Source: Amia ocellicauda (Eukaryota; Chordata; Actinopteri; Amiiformes; Amiidae). Taken from it: a stretch of 64,000 nt of DNA. The DNA lies in the NCBI RefSeq assembly GCF_036373705.1, contig NC_089850.1, positions 27,606,733-27,670,732 on the forward strand, read 5' to 3'. Under the pieces are notes generated by a model. The model ran no database searches. It was not told the origin of the DNA and saw only the letters and a program-made list of their open reading frames with translations. Below are positions 1-13,900 of the stretch, piece after piece; position 1 is the stretch's first letter, and each line of letters begins with the position of its first letter. The position numbers and the translations under genes are program-made.

Positions 1-980
1 TTTTCTAAGGTCATGGTTAAAATTGAAAATTTGTGAGAATGTGAAGTCTCATAACTCCAGGACGTTATCATCACCTTTTTACAATTAAATGCATAATCAA
101 TATATTTTAAAATGTATTACCTAGTATCGTCTTACATCTGTTCCACATGATCGTCTTTTGATGTTTCTAATTAATATATCTATGTCCAGTTCATATTGGA
201 GATTTCATATATTCCTTTGCCCAAAATCTCGGGATGTTTAAATATTGGGATGTATAAATCTAGGAGTTGTTCATGAATTGCAATCCTGAATCAAAATATT
301 TTTCAATAAAGGAAATAAACCTTTTCTCAAACAGATGACAAAAGCTTTTGTTAGGACACTAAGATGGCATTCTCTTATAAAATACATGCAGATATTTCTG
401 TACTCGCATTCTGAATTTTGCAAAGAGAAGAAACAAAGCAATAGTTGCAGGGTTCATTCCAAAGTATTTTTTATTATAACACAAACCAAAAGTAGATTCC
501 TGGGAACTCTTATATATTTACACAATCTTAAGAAAAGGAAATTTGACAAAACTCTAATGGAAAACTGAAAGCCTCTGTGAAAATAGGTTCAATCTTATCT
601 CAGAAAAAAGTTGTAATAAGGTGTCCATTCATAGATTTGATAGGATTAATTTGATTTTCTTGATTGATTGAGTTGACTGTCTGTCAGTTAAAAAATAAAG
701 ATACATTAACTCAAATCTCAATTTTATTGTAATCATTTTTGCTAATCCATATTTTGTGCAACCTTAAGGGACTCATGCATTACATTACATTACAATATGT
801 AGATATAATAATGGTAGAATAACTAAATGCACTGCAGAAAACAAAAAAAAGATTTGTAGTACAATGAAGTGCACACATACTGTATACCACCTTACACAAA
901 TATATACACATTATAAAACCGTGTAGAGTCACAAAATATCTGCATTGTACAGGTTATTCCATTTACAAGTTCATGTTACT
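1..980. other. AT-rich flank and GTF2H5 3' untranslated region
   Basis: No coding segment is convincing here. The right part is downstream of the GTF2H5 stop codon on the minus strand and should be its 3' UTR, at least to the polyadenylation signal at 723-728. The left 700 bases are AT-rich single-copy-looking DNA; I see no repeat family or gene in them. Confidence 0.6.
723..728 (-). promoter_or_regulatory. Candidate AATAAA polyadenylation signal of GTF2H5
   Basis: Minus-strand AATAAA lies about 250 nt downstream of the GTF2H5 stop codon. It is the first canonical signal I noticed after the stop, but in AT-rich DNA this hexamer is common, so the assignment is tentative. Confidence 0.4.
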
Positions 981-1161
981 TTATTTTTGGGTAATAGGAA
1001 ATGAGTTCTGGTCCATTAACTCTCCCACTCTCTCCTGAAGGATTTGAACTACTTCTGCTAAAATGAAGACATGCGTGTCATCCAGGTCTTGAATGATGAA
1101 TTTCTTCCCCAGTGCAGATGTTTCATCCAAGAACAACAGAAATTGTTTCATGGCAGGGTCA
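981..1161 (-). CDS. GTF2H5: GTF2H5 coding exon 2 (terminal)
   Basis: It encodes residues from the split Cys through the C-terminal FPITQK and the stop codon at 981-983. Length is 181 nt. The minus-strand acceptor AG lies at 1162-1163. Confidence 0.95.
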
Positions 1162-1745
1162 CTATATACATAAAAAAATACAGATAACATTAAAATCATT
1201 AACTGTGATAGACACAATTCATACTGTATACATGCTCATGTATGCTCTAACTCTGGACCTAGAAAACCCCAAATGAAGTTAGTTGTATAGGTTACCATAA
1301 AATGACAGGAGCAATCTAGTAAACAATACTGTGTCCCATACTACTATTGAATAAAGTGTGTGTGCTCTTAAGTTTCTAGGTGACACAGTCAACAGTGGAG
1401 AATTTCACTTTCATACACCAATCCTGTGAGCTTTTTAAGTATTTTGAAACTACACACATTTTAAAATAAAACTATGTAAAATAACAGTGGTTTTAAGTGT
1501 CAGGTTAGGTATTATTTTTGAGTCGGTCTGGGCCTTCATGCAAATAAATGAGAAAATGGTCAGACACAACAAAAATTAGAAATGTCTGTCGTTTGTGAGG
1601 ACTGGGATTATCCATCAAAGAGAATAAATTAAGTTGCATGAGAAACCTCAGTCTGTTACATTGCCACTATACTTTCTTGTTTTTGTACAGTTTTGTTCTG
1701 ACATACATACCATTCAACAAGAACTCCTTTCAGAACGTTGACCAT
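981..1745 (-). CDS. GTF2H5: General transcription factor IIH subunit 5 (TTD-A / p8), two coding exons
   Basis: This is the smallest subunit of TFIIH. In the known family it binds and stabilises p52 (GTF2H4) and supports XPB activity in nucleotide excision repair in the nucleus. The coding exons are 1711-1745 (start [11 protein letters not shown]) and 981-1161. They join through a Cys codon split TG|T and give 71 aa, the same length as the human protein. The sequence closely follows the human one, including the blocks [23 protein letters not shown] and [12 protein letters not shown]. The donor is GTATGT and the acceptor is TATATAG. The ATG at 1745 is supported by homology at the first residue. 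The open frame upstream of the second exon (to 1217) is intron. The gene is transcribed in the same direction as SERAC1, unlike the human head-to-head pair. Confidence 0.96.
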
Positions 1746-1807
1746 CTTGCTTAATGACGTAGGAGCTCAGAGACTTCTCAGTGCTGTAAGGGGCTCCTCA
1801 AAGACCT
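1711..1807 (-). CDS. GTF2H5: GTF2H5 coding exon 1, with 5' UTR
   Basis: Coding part is 1711-1745 (ATG at 1745 down to 1743), ending at donor GTATGT. Upstream, a pyrimidine-rich acceptor (tttctgctag) ends at 1808, so bases 1746-1807 are probably 5' UTR in the same exon. The upper boundary is an inference; another AG at 1784-1785 could be used instead. Confidence 0.75.
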
Positions 1808-2029
1808 CTAGCAGAAAGCAGGGAAATCATGCGTTTAGATCATGCAATCCTAATACTTTATCCCGTTGATTCCCATAAAATATGGAACTGTAATTGTTCA
1901 ATTGAAATTATAGTTGCCAAATTAATAATTTTGCACTGTATTAAAATAAGATTGATTCAATACCTTTAAGTGTTTTAGATTAAAGTTTATGACACGAATA
2001 ACTACTAGCAGTACTAAGTAGTACTTATA

Positions 2030-2067
2030 TTTTGAAAGTCGCCCTGGACAAGGGCGTCTGCTAAGAA

Positions 2068-2098
<31 letters not shown>
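2030..2098 (+). repeat. L2-type LINE/SINE 3' tail with (ATT)n
   Basis: The stretch gtcgccctggacaagggcg followed by tctgctaa and an ATT array is the common 3' tail of fish L2 LINEs and the SINEs that share it. The same tail recurs at about 30.13, 37.08 (inverted) and 39.45 kb. Only the tail is recognisable here. Confidence 0.75.
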
Positions 2099-2099
<1 letters not shown>

Positions 2100-2391
2100 G
2101 ATTAGTTTGTATATGAATGTATCAGTTTCATAAGTGACACAGAACAAGCGCTGTAATACCAATGACTATACTTGTATTAACTCGAAATAATAACGTTGAT
2201 ATTAAAGCCTTCCATTTAACAAGTAATGTTTATAAATCGCTTTAACATACGCGTATTAATTGACTAAATAAGAGAATATCGCTTTTTTAAAATCACGAAC
2301 AGGTTAACTGCAAATTGCATTTACCAACAAATTAGTCAAATTTTAAATGTAAATTGAAATCCCATCTTTTCAGATTAAAAAAACTACCTAC

Positions 2392-2470
2392 CTAATGTTA
2401 CGGCTGTTAACTGCAGTGCAAAACAGGTCTCTGGTTAGCCCAAACATACGTAAAGCATTGTGGTATACAG
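2392..2470 (-). other. Possible non-coding first exon of GTF2H5
   Basis: On the minus strand a donor TTAG|GTAGGT ends a segment at 2392. In other vertebrates GTF2H5 has a non-coding first exon, and this is a reasonable distance from the acceptor at 1808. No promoter motif decides the upper end. This is an inference that a transcript read would settle. Confidence 0.3.
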
Positions 2471-4618
2471 ATGTTTAGACGGAAAGCGAGGAAGGACAAA
2501 AAGGACGTCAACGAGCCGGTTTCATTTAAGCTTCGTTTCACTTGAAGGGAAATGTGTGAATATACGAACATTTTCACGCAGAGACTATATTCATTGTCCC
2601 TTACACTTTACTACTACAGTTTTAACACTTTTTGTGTGTCTTCTAGGAAACTCTAGGAGATCCACCAACTACATAAAACAGTATCAATACTCGTGTCAAG
2701 AAAATGTCATACACACTGTGAAGCATGGGGCTTGTGTCCATGTTAGAATTGAGAATTCCAAAATATTCCAAAATATTTTAGCCAAAAGTACAGTGCAATC
2801 TCTTTCAAGAAGCTCAGTGTCAAGTTTGGTCTAGAGTTAGCATTCTAGATTGGCTATCACAATTTCCAAACACCAAACCAAACATCAATCTGAGAAAAGC
2901 AGTCCACAAGGGCAAGCTATGCAACCTAGAGAACTGCTGTATGGATGAATTTCCCTCCTGAAAAGTTGCTGAATCTATAAAAAAGCTAAAGGAAGCACTG
3001 CCTCCACATTATCAAAGTTAAGGGGGGATTCATATAGTACTGATTACTAGGGTTTGAAAACAAAATGGGGTGTTTACAAATATATACATAACTATTTTTG
3101 GGATGTATGCAACTAATGCATAAAATGCTCAGTTATTCAATTCTTTACTTCCTTATTTCATTTTATTGAAAACAATTCCTCTGCATTGTCCTGATAAACT
3201 TTCAGTTACAATTCAATGATATTTGGATGCTGCTGTATACTACAATTTGTGTAATTCATATTCCACAGGTAGTCTTTAAATTATCAAAAACATACACTCA
3301 AACTCAACATTATACCCATTAGCAAAAGTCTTCATTGAATGAATAATGATAAAGAAAATAAAAGTTCCAAAAAATGTAAACCATTTATTTCCTTTTTTAA
3401 GAAATTAATGTGTGAATTGTTAAGGAGAGGTATAAAAAACTAGTTTTCTCCAGCTGTAGGACAAAACAATATTTTGCTATTATATGCAATGCCATTGTGA
3501 TATGTGGTGTTTGCATTGTGAAATACGAATTTCAAAAGTTAAAAAAGAAAAGTTTTATTGCATTGAAAATGCAGTTATACAATGCAGTTAAAACAATGGG
3601 AAAACACAGTTCCAAAGCTGGAAGAACATTCAAAATGGTATTGAAGTGCTAAAACACATGAACATATGTCTTTTAAGATGTTGTACAAATTTTACATACA
3701 TTTACTTCTCCAAGGTTCCATATGATAATATATATGAGGTAGGGCAGTGACCTAAAGATAATCTGTTAAAGGATAAGTCAATTGCATTAGTTTAACAGTT
3801 ATTTAAACCAATCAGATTAAATTAAATGAAGTCACAAATCCAAAATGGAATGAGGCGACTGCAGATGGAAACAAGCTTTCATATTGTGCAATAAGTATCC
3901 ATATTTCATGTTGTCTCCTTCCAACTTAATATTATGTGCTTTTGTTAAAATGTTTACAGTTCAGTGTAATGTACATCACAAGACATATATGAACTCTATG
4001 GACCCAGGATTGAAACAAAAGGAAAGAAATGGGGGAAACAATTCTTAAAATAAAAAGCAGTAAATGTGTACATTTCTAAATTCCTCAGTGAAAGTAAATC
4101 AACAGATATGAATGACATCCATGATGCACCTTAAATACATTGCCAATGCATAGTTCTAGTTTAAAATTTAAAACAAACGTTCTGAAAATAAAAATAATCT
4201 GATACTTATAAATCAGAGGCTGACCATAATTATAGATATTCTTTTTGTGATTAAGAATTCAAGATCATACATAAATAGTAACTTTTACAAGAGGGTCAGA
4301 TTACAAATTAGTAATCAAATTCCACGTAAAGACATTCCACTAAAATGAATACAAATTGATCTACAAATGGGAACAACAACATAGAAAGTATACAGCAGGT
4401 GTGCTTTTCTTGTTCAGATGCCAGTTGTCTGTACCCTTGCTTTTCAGAAAGGAGGCAAGTGATCACTCTGAACTTCTGTACCGATGCAGTGATACACCGC
4501 AACCATACAGCTTCCTTGGTTTCTTTATCTTTGTTATGAAGAGTTAAGTGCTTACATTTTGGTAAGATATTTTGTGTTAAATAAATCCATTGTATTTCAC
4601 ATCACTATCTATTCACTA
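2471..4618. other. Intergenic DNA between GTF2H5 and SERAC1
   Basis: AT-rich, with no gene or recognisable repeat family. The 124-codon open frame at 2460-2834 has no family resemblance and a composition like its surroundings. The right part may be transcribed as distal SERAC1 3' UTR, since further minus-strand AATAAA hexamers occur below 4619. Confidence 0.5.
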
Positions 4619-4624
4619 TTTATT
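4619..4624 (-). promoter_or_regulatory. Candidate AATAAA polyadenylation signal of SERAC1
   Basis: Minus-strand AATAAA about 165 nt past the SERAC1 stop codon. Other copies lie further downstream, so alternative ends are possible. Confidence 0.4.
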
Positions 4625-4787
4625 CAGATGTATTTTTTTTAATCAGCTCACATCAGCATTATAGGAGTTTAATTTGCATTTATATAATTGTAATGTAAAA
4701 AAATAAAATTAAAATAATTATATATATACACACACAGTTTCATGTCAGCTGTGGGTGTTGCATGATTTAGAGGAAAATAGTTTTTTT

Positions 4788-4924
4788 TTAACTGCTGATT
4801 TGCTTTTCCAGGGATTCTCTGATAAACTCTAAGCTACGCCTGTAAAGGAAGGAATCCTTTTTCTTGGGTTTGCAGATATTTAGATGATCGACGTCCACTT
4901 CAATAAAGTCACCGATCCCCAAAT
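4788..4924 (-). CDS. SERAC1: SERAC1 coding exon 16 (terminal)
   Basis: Encodes [18 protein letters not shown] followed by KPKKKD, then the C-terminal helix and stop (TAA at 4788-4790). 137 nt; acceptor after tccattacag. The conserved His in DHLNICKP is a candidate catalytic-triad residue. Confidence 0.95.
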
Positions 4925-7900
4925 CTGTAATGGAATGAAATGGTCAATTAAATATTCCATTCTAAACAATACATTTTAAGCTGCAGTTTTAATCAGGTTA
5001 GTAAAATACTGAACCATTAAAAAATAAAGGTAGTATCACTAATTATAGGCAGAGTCCTTTCTTGTGCTGCCAATCAATACAGAATGTGTAGCATAGCGGG
5101 ATTTCTCACTCTCAAGGACATCAATTGAAGTAAATTGATTAATTGTTAATTTTGTAACCATCTTGTAACGTGCTTGACACAATAGCACAAAGCCCACTCT
5201 ACCTGCAGACTGTACTGGAACCACCTGCATTTTCACCATAGGGCCAATGGTAGTGGGCCGTGTTTCTGCAAAGCTCAGTATCTTGAATTTCCTTTCCTTG
5301 GCCATGTTTAGGAAATTCTCGTTGAGTTCATGAAGTGCAGGTGAATCTGCAAAAGAATGAAAACAGCAGTTTTTTTTTTAACAAGCTTGATTCTGCAAAT
5401 TAAAACCACAACCATATTATATTACTACCACTTAAAACGAAAAAGTATAGGTATACAGATATTAAGATGAAAATCAATAATAGCCTTGAACATCAACATT
5501 ATTACACAACTAATAAAATTCTAATAAAATTGTATAAAAATGTAACCAAAGATATGTACCTTTACAGAGCTCCTTCACTTCTACAGATGGGAAAAGCAAA
5601 TATCTGACATTGACTGAATACTCAGCCATATGTGTCCCATGGTGAGGAACACTATAAAACATAATCCCTTGTGTATTTTTTATCAGGGATTCCATATCAG
5701 GGTCCTTTGAGGCATCAAGGAGCATTTTCTTGACCAGTAAACCTGTAAATACACAAATGTATTAATTCAATTTAGCTTTCAAGATTAACTCGATTTCTTC
5801 CTCTAATCTTACACTTGCATAATGAAACACTTGCAATACGTGTGCTGCCTGGAAGCTCAGTACTAGAGATCAAAGATTCCAAAGCAGAAATGGATAAACA
5901 GGTGAAGGGTGAGTCTTCAGGCAGAGATGAGAGAGGTAGCCAGAGATGGTTGAGTCCTGTTGTTCCTAGGTAGGCATATATTCCCTTTCAGCTGCTCTAG
6001 ATCTTTGCTGGCTTCCATCCTCTGCTCAGCTGCTTCTCAACTCTGAGCTGCACCTCTTATGAACAGCTGGCTGACACTTGAACCTCACCTTCTCTGGAAA
6101 CATCTCTCCTTTCTTGCTCCCTGTCCTTCTGTCTTCTCCCTACTCCCCCTTTTGGCCTTCTCTTTCGTGTATCAATAGATTCTGATACATCCAATTGCTT
6201 CTTCTTCCCCTATATAACTTCTCAGTTCCTCCCTTCATATTATGTGTGTTCCCTCCTCCCTTCCTCAGCCTTAGCTCTCCTCCACTTTAAGCTCCACCCA
6301 ACTCTGGCTGTTACTGTACTATAGATGTAGATTCTATGTTAGAATTCTCTTTCTTGTAATGGATAACTATTGGTGCACCATCGTAATATGTGATCTCCTA
6401 CTTTGGATGCAATGCTAATAATTATGGGTTATAAAATAACATTTCTGAGGAGTTTATATGTTACCTCCCATACTGTGTGCCACCCAAACTACTGGTTTAT
6501 CCCCCACACCAGCCGCCTTTAACTTATTGAGAAGCTCACGGCTCCTGTATGCCAGGGACTTTCTGCAAACAGAAAAGCAAAAAGACAGCAGATAAGAATG
6601 GGTTAGGAAAACACTATCATATAATGACTGAGGGCTTGCCACATTCAAAATAACATGAACTAAAATAACCTGACCTACTTACATCCATAGTTGTGAAGCA
6701 AGCCACTCTCTTGTAATTGATCTACAGAATCATTAGGTCATCACATTTACAATACTCTTTATTCCTAAGACATACCTTAATAAAGAGGAATAATTGTGGC
6801 TATTTTAACTCATGCATTCATGGCTGGTTTGCTGTTGTAATCGGATGCAAATGTACTTTAGTTATGTCTTCTATTGCAACACATCATATATTAAGCTGAA
6901 TTTGTCCTTCATTATTATGAGATGTTTTATAAACAGTCATGAGCTGATGTGATTAGTTTGTTGATCTGTAGATTAGTTTGACTGGAGATACTACATTAAC
7001 AATTAGGTTTGGGACTGAAACCATATAATTCTAATGCACCCGTTAATTTTCTAAGTGGTTATAATGCGTTTCTTTTAAGATGTTGTAAAACAAAAAAATC
7101 GAACAAGAAAATAAAATCTTGTGTAAAGAGGACTCCATAAATAATTGTATCCATTCTAATTTACCACCATCTGGAGCACAATGACAGTTTTGTAGGCAAA
7201 CAGAACAGAACTAATATTCTCACCAACAAATAATTTGCATAATGCTCAAACTGCATTCTTGTAATTCACTGAAATTTTTTTAACAACAAACTTTCCCTCC
7301 TAGACCACAAACACAGCTGCACATTTTGTAAGCATTCTGTCATATATCTCCAGTAGTGTTTGAGTGTCTACTGTTGTCAGTTTTTATAACATGAATTAAA
7401 AATCGATAAAAATCATTATGAATAGTGTTTAATTTCATTTGGGAAAAAATCTATTGATGTTTGATTAAAATAAATTAAAATACTTTACTATGTTTCAAAA
7501 AGTAATACTGTAAAACATTCATGAAAATAGTCTTTGGAAACATCTTTATAATCTCGGCTCAAGTGACCGAGCCTCAAAAGTGTCAATCTCTTTACAGGAC
7601 AAAGTTGCAGATATCCAAACATTAGTAATTTGATAAGATTTTGGTGCATTAGGATCACACTTTTAATTACAATGGTGTAATTGCTGACAGTGATCTGCAA
7701 TCGCTCTTCTTTAGACTGGCCATTACTGTTGTGTAGTGTCATAGTATTGGTTTCTGTATTGGCGCTGCCCACCTGTGTTTCTCAGCGGGACAGGTTGCTC
7801 TCCAGTCGCTAAGATGGGTATCGTATTCCACGGACAGGACCCTCACGCTGGGACAGTCAGCCGCAAGCCACGTCTAACAGTTGGGGAAGAAAGAGAGAAA

Positions 7901-10900
7901 ACCACGGGCAATGAGAAGGGTAAAGAAAAGTGACAACTGTGCTCCACTTACTAAAATGTAGAATATATCAGAGAGGCAGAAGACAGCTCGATTGGGAAAG
8001 TTCTGCTGTAATTGTGTTCCCACTGAATATCTGGTTGATATTCAAAGCTTAAGAAATAATTAACTGCAAGATTATTAGTTGTCTGAATGAATATGTCTTG
8101 CTTTCACTTGTGCCTATATACAAATATGTTGTTGCGTATTGAACACTGCATCAGACAGTGCAATGGTATTATGTTTGAATGATAATGAACCACTCATTAT
8201 TTAGAAAATTGTATTAGCTTCAACACAAAAGGTCTTTGTAAAGTTCAATCTGAAACATGTTTGGGTCATACAGTGAATTTAATTTAACTCAACCAGAGCT
8301 TCCAACCTTAAAATTTATATTTAGCAATGTTTTGCTGTAGTGAAAGATACAGGTCAGGTATGAAAGCAGGCCAAATATTTAAAATCAATGATGAGATACA
8401 ACACCTTCTTTAAGGGGTGGAAAGTATCAAACTTGAAAAGTGCCTCATTTTGAAGTGTTCTTGAGGAACTAAAAATTAAATTTAGGAGCCTCATGAATAC
8501 TTCTGCACAGACAACCCGTTACATCTCAAGAATTCATGTCATACAAGCATCAGAGCATTCGTATTTCTGTGTTGCTGGGGGGGGCCTTATATTAAAAAAA
8601 TTGTCCGGTTGTCAAATTCCTGAGTGATGTTCCTGTGAATTGTTCTTCTCAAGCAGAAGAAATATAATTCTTAAATTGCTCTTCATGCAGTACTAAAGTA
8701 CCTTCTTTACTGTCTGATTTAATGACCCCAGAAAATGACTTCTGGATGAAAGTGTCAAAAATTGTGACATGTTTGAATGCCTGAATCCCCTTGTGAGACT
8801 CCAGCTAGCAACATGACCTTTGTTGTACTGAACTCGTATCATATGAATGATATTGCGCCTTGCAGAAGGACAGCTCCCTAACAGCCCTAGTAATGCTATT
8901 AACATATAGAGAAGCTTGCATTACTGCATCCCTTAAACTGTGACATCTTGACTAGCTTACAGTGCTTTATAATTGCTGATGTACTCATTCTTTCATTAAA
9001 TCAATTTATAATGCTATACTGTTGATCCAAAAACAGTAGATCATTTAGTTATTATCAGTATTATTGATTTGTTTAATGACTGGATTCATCATACTGCTCT
9101 CTGCTGAGGGTTTGCAATAACAGAAAACAAATGTATAGAAGTCTAGAGATCTTCATGCCTAACACAGCCACCATACCCCCATACTTCAAAAAAGAAAGGC
9201 TGCAGCTCGCTGAGGGACATTACCTTTGGCCAGCACTCAGTGTAGTCCTCCTTTATATGAGTGGTTTCCCCATCTTGAGATGCATCACAGTCCTGCTGCC
9301 GCCATGTCTTAAAAGCTGCTCCCATTAGACCATGAATGAACAGGACGTCTGCTTTTATTGGCTGGCTGAAATGGCAAGACATTTGAATGCCGTTAGGATT
9401 GCCATAGGGATTACATTATTAAGCAAAACACCAAAATCATCACTTTAAATAGGTCCTAAATAAACTGCAATAAATATGTGACATAATATACTAATTATAT
9501 CAGAACTTACCAAGAATGATACGCAATTTTAAAGTAGGTAGCAAACTCCACCAGAATACAGAGGTATCAATTTAGAATAGATCCTGGAGTGCAATAATAT
9601 TAGGAAAATATAAGTACAGATATCAGTCTAGGAGAAACTGAAGGATTTGAGTCTCACTTGGTGCGATACTGTGGGTGTAAAACGTATAAGCCATCCTCAT
9701 ATTTTTCCTGCAGCGAGTCTCTATCCAGGTTAGCCAAGGCTCTGGCTGCTTGAGAGGCCTGAATAATGTGCGTAGACTTCATTAATCCCGCCAACACAGA
9801 GACCCAACCTGCAGGATGGTATTCAGAAAAAGAATGCATGCAGGTGAATCACCCATTACTCTGAAAACCTACTCTACATAAACAGCCACAGAACACATAG
9901 AACACAGTGTTTTTTCCTGAAACTGATCTCTGTCAAGACAAAAAACAGAACTGCATCATATTTAGAAGCTTCCTACCTGATTGTACAATGGCTGAGTGCA
10001 CATTTTCTCTCAAGGCCAAATTTCCTATGATCTGGATGATGTTCCTCTGGATTTTCTGTGAGTCTTTGCGGAGCTGGTACACCCTCTGTAAGAGCTGCAG
10101 GCCACCGTTGGCTACTATTTTGTCGCAATGACTAGGAACCTGGAGACAGAATCCGAAGACATAATTTAAAGGAAAAAAACAAATTAAAGGAAATGAGTGG
10201 AGGAACATAACGAATGCAGATGCCTCCAAACAGGTGTACTGCATGATACAATTAAGCAATAAACATCCTATCATGCTCTGTGGCATGTACAGTGAGGGAA
10301 AAAAGTATTTGATCCCCTGCTGATTTTGTACGTTTGCCCACTGACAAAGAAATGATCAGTCTATAATTTTAATGGTAGGTGTATTTTAACAGTGAGAGAC
10401 AGAATAACAACAAAAAAATCCAGAAAAACACATTTCAAGAAAGTTATAAATTGATTTGCATGTTAATGAGGGAAATAAGTATTTGATCCCCTATCAATCA
10501 GCAAGATTTCTGGCTCCCAGGTGTCTTTTATACAGGTAACGAGCTGAGATTAGGGGCACTCTCTTAAAGGGAGTGCTCCTAATCTCAGCTCGTTACCTGT
10601 ATAAAAGACACCTGTCCACAGAAGCAATCAATCAATCAGATTCCAAACTCTCCACCATGGCCAAGACCAAAGAGCTGTCCAAGGATGTCAGGGACAAGAT
10701 TGTAGACCTACACAAGGCTGGAATGGGCTACAAGACCATCGCCAAGCAGCTTGGTGAGAAGGTGACAACAGTTGGTGCAATTATTCGCAAATGGAAGAAA
10801 CACAAAATAAATCAGTCTCCCTCGGTCTTGGGCTCCATGCAAGATCTCACCTCGTGGAGTTTCAATGATCATGAGAACGGTGAGGAATCAGCCCAGAACT

Positions 10901-13900
10901 ACACGGGAGAATCTTGTTAATGATCTCAAGGCAGCTGGGACCATAATCACCAAGAAAACAATTGGTAACACACTACGCCGTGAAGCACTGAAATCCTGCA
11001 GCGCCCGCAAGGCCCCCCTGTTCAAGAAAACACATGTATAGGCCCGTCTGAAGTTTGCCAATGAACATCTGAATGATTCAGAGGAGAACTGGGTGAAAGT
11101 GTTGTGGTCAGATGAGACCAAAATCGAGCTCTTTGGCATCAACTCAACTCGCCGTGTTTGGAGGAGGAGGAATGACCCCAAGAACACCATCCCCACCGTC
11201 AAACATGGAGGTGGAAACATTATGCTTTGAGGGTGTTTTTCTGCTAAGGGGACAGGACAACTGCACCGCATCAAAGGGACGATGGACGGGGCCATGTACC
11301 GTCAAATCTTGGGTGAGAACCTCCTTCCCTCAGCCAGAGCATAACAAATTGGTCGTGGATGGGTATTCCAGCATGACAATGACCAAAAACACACAGCCAA
11401 GGCAACAAAGGAGTGGCTCAAGAAGAAGCACATTAAGGTCCTGGAGTGGCCTAGCCAGTCTCCAGACCTGAATCCCATAGAAAATCTGTGGAGGGAGCTG
11501 AAGGTTCGAGTTGCCAAACGTCAGCCTCGAAATGAGGCTTGGATAGGATCTGCAAAGCGGAGTGGGACAAAATCCCTCCTGAGATGTGTGCAAACCTGGT
11601 GGCCAACTACAAGAAACGTCTGACCTCTGTGATTGCCAACAAGGGTTTTGCCACCAAGTACTAAGTCGAAGGGGTCAAATACTAATTTAACTTTGTTATA
11701 CATCAACAAATCATTATTATATTAACTCTAGTTAAATCAGACAAAGGAGATCCATTAATCAGAAGATATTAATAATATATAAAGATATACATCAGGTGGC
11801 ACAAATAGACTGTTTTGTCTGTGGAAATCAAGTGTCACATCCAGAACACCAGCTCAAATGTTGTTTATCACAAAACTAAAGAATAAAAATGGTACATCAC
11901 TTAAGATCTAACATTGTCAGACTTGACAAACTAACCTACCCAAGAATGGCAAAATACAAACTTGCACCCAGTCGAGGTATAAATAATTGAAGCCACACTC
12001 TACTACTAAAAACAAAATGTAAGACGTTTGCAATTTGCAGGTAGGTCTATGTTGTGATTTAGTCTAGATGAGGTCTACTGCATTCAGTGAATGATCCTTA
12101 CCTTAGAGTGCTGCACCAAAGCTTCCAAACAGAAGGACTCCGTTTTCTCAGATGGAACTGTTGTTAAGCTCTGAGCGTACGGCAGCCCATTTCCGCCAAA
12201 GCACCACAGTCCTCCCTGAATTGAAGAAAACTGTCAGTCTTTGAGAACAGATCAATGTTTGGTACTTTGAAAAGTGGAACTGGTTACATCTGAATATGTG
12301 AGGTGTGGTAGACGTGGTGAGTATGCAGGGAAGTTAAATCAAAAGAGAAAGAAGCAAAATCCATGAATGACTGTAGCGGGGGGTAAAAAAATAATAAATA
12401 AATAAAATGCACTGGAAAGAAAAGGCACTGCTGGTCACCTACTCTTTGGGCTGCCAGTGACTGACTGCTCTCCCTCAGGGCCAGGGAAGTGAAGTATTGG
12501 ACACATTGATCCACCTCCGGCTGAGGCAGAGAGGCCAACAGCTGCCTCAGATTGTCTTCTATTGAGTAACTCTAAAAGAGGCAAAGACAAACAATAGTAA
12601 ATAATCAGACACTTCCTTTGTGGAGGAAGGCAGGAGAAAGGAGAAACACATTGGAGGCAATCAAGATGCATTTTAAGTGTTATTGAGTCAGTATTTATAA
12701 GATAGTCAGAGAGACAAGTGTCTGTCTTCCACACTCAAAGCAAGAAGCTTTTAAATAGCTGAATTAAAATACAAGTCCGTTAAAGGATACAGAATAGCTT
12801 CAGAAAGTTAATTGTACACTATAAGGAAAGTGGAACACGCAATTATTATGGAACCCCAATAAGACCCAACCAGAAGCTTGGATTGTTTTTTCATCATTAA
12901 CTAAATGACCTTGTATATCTGTAATTATTGTGTGTTTGATCACAGAAGCAACACATGTTGACAGGGGACCCTGGGAGTGAGATTCTAAGACTCTGGTTTC
13001 CACAGATGCTCACGATTAAGGAATTTAATGAGATATGCATTACATTTTGAGAAAAGGAATATTATTTAACATCTTTCTTTTAATAATTATGTTGCATAAA
13101 AAATCTGAAAATCATGTAGTAGTTTCATTAACCATATCCCCTTCCATTGTTTTTTAGACTTTCATAAGCCCCATTCACACTCAAATTCCGGCAACTTGCC
13201 GGCAATGTTTGCCTGCTTTTTTCTTGTTTCCCCCCCATTCACACTGGGTATGAATGCTGGAAAATTGCCGTCAAGGATGCATTCACACAGAAAACAGAGA
13301 TTGCCGGCAAGAGCGCTGTGGCTATGGGGACGAGACACCACAGAAGCCTGTGAATCCGGAGAGGAGACCCGGACCAACACTCTGGACGTGTCTGTACAAG
13401 TTCATGCATTTCCCCATTTAAAGGTAACAGTAGCAGTAAAATACTCCAAGATGGATATTTAGGAGACGTCACACTACTGTGATATTGTATATAGTTATAT
13501 AGGCAAAACAATCACCATTCGGCAGCACAATGTTGGTTATAATATTCACAAATATAGTAGCCTATTGTTGTGTTCAAAAACTGCATACAGTGTGTTTAAT
13601 AGACAGCTGGATGCGTCACTATTCACACTGTTGTCACAGATTCTGAAAATGGATTGATTTGCTGGTCATATCTGCGCATATTCTGCACAACGTGAATGCG
13701 CCAATATATTAGTTATATCATATACAGTAAACAAAACAATGTAGTCATATGTATTTGTTATTGTACGCGTTATGCTGCTATTTCTTATATGCACTAATAA
13801 TGTAAAATGTAAATATCCGGTGTTCCTGAGAAAACACGGAAGTGACCAACGAAAACGAACACGAGTTATGAACTGAGCACATTTGTACACAAGACAAGTG

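Larger units (their letters stand above)
10290..11690 (+). mobile_element. Decayed Tc1-like transposon, 3' truncated, in a SERAC1 intron
   Basis: It begins CAGTGAGGGAAAAAAGTATT directly after a TA, identical to the start of the intact-ended copy at 25345. The inner repeat of the terminal repeat and the transposase region follow. The right end loses similarity near 11690, so the 3' terminal inverted repeat is missing and the element cannot be mobilised by itself. It interrupts the intron between SERAC1 coding exons 8 and 9. Confidence 0.9.

Noticed and set aside
2460..2834. 124-codon plus-strand ORF between GTF2H5 and SERAC1
   Set aside because: No recognisable domain, cysteine/serine-rich mixed composition, no splice or promoter context, and it overlaps the likely GTF2H5 first exon on the other strand.
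10888..11709. Several minus- and plus-strand ORFs over the Tc1-like element
   Set aside because: Shadow frames of the transposase gene. The same false proteins recur over the second copy at 26.1-26.6 kb.
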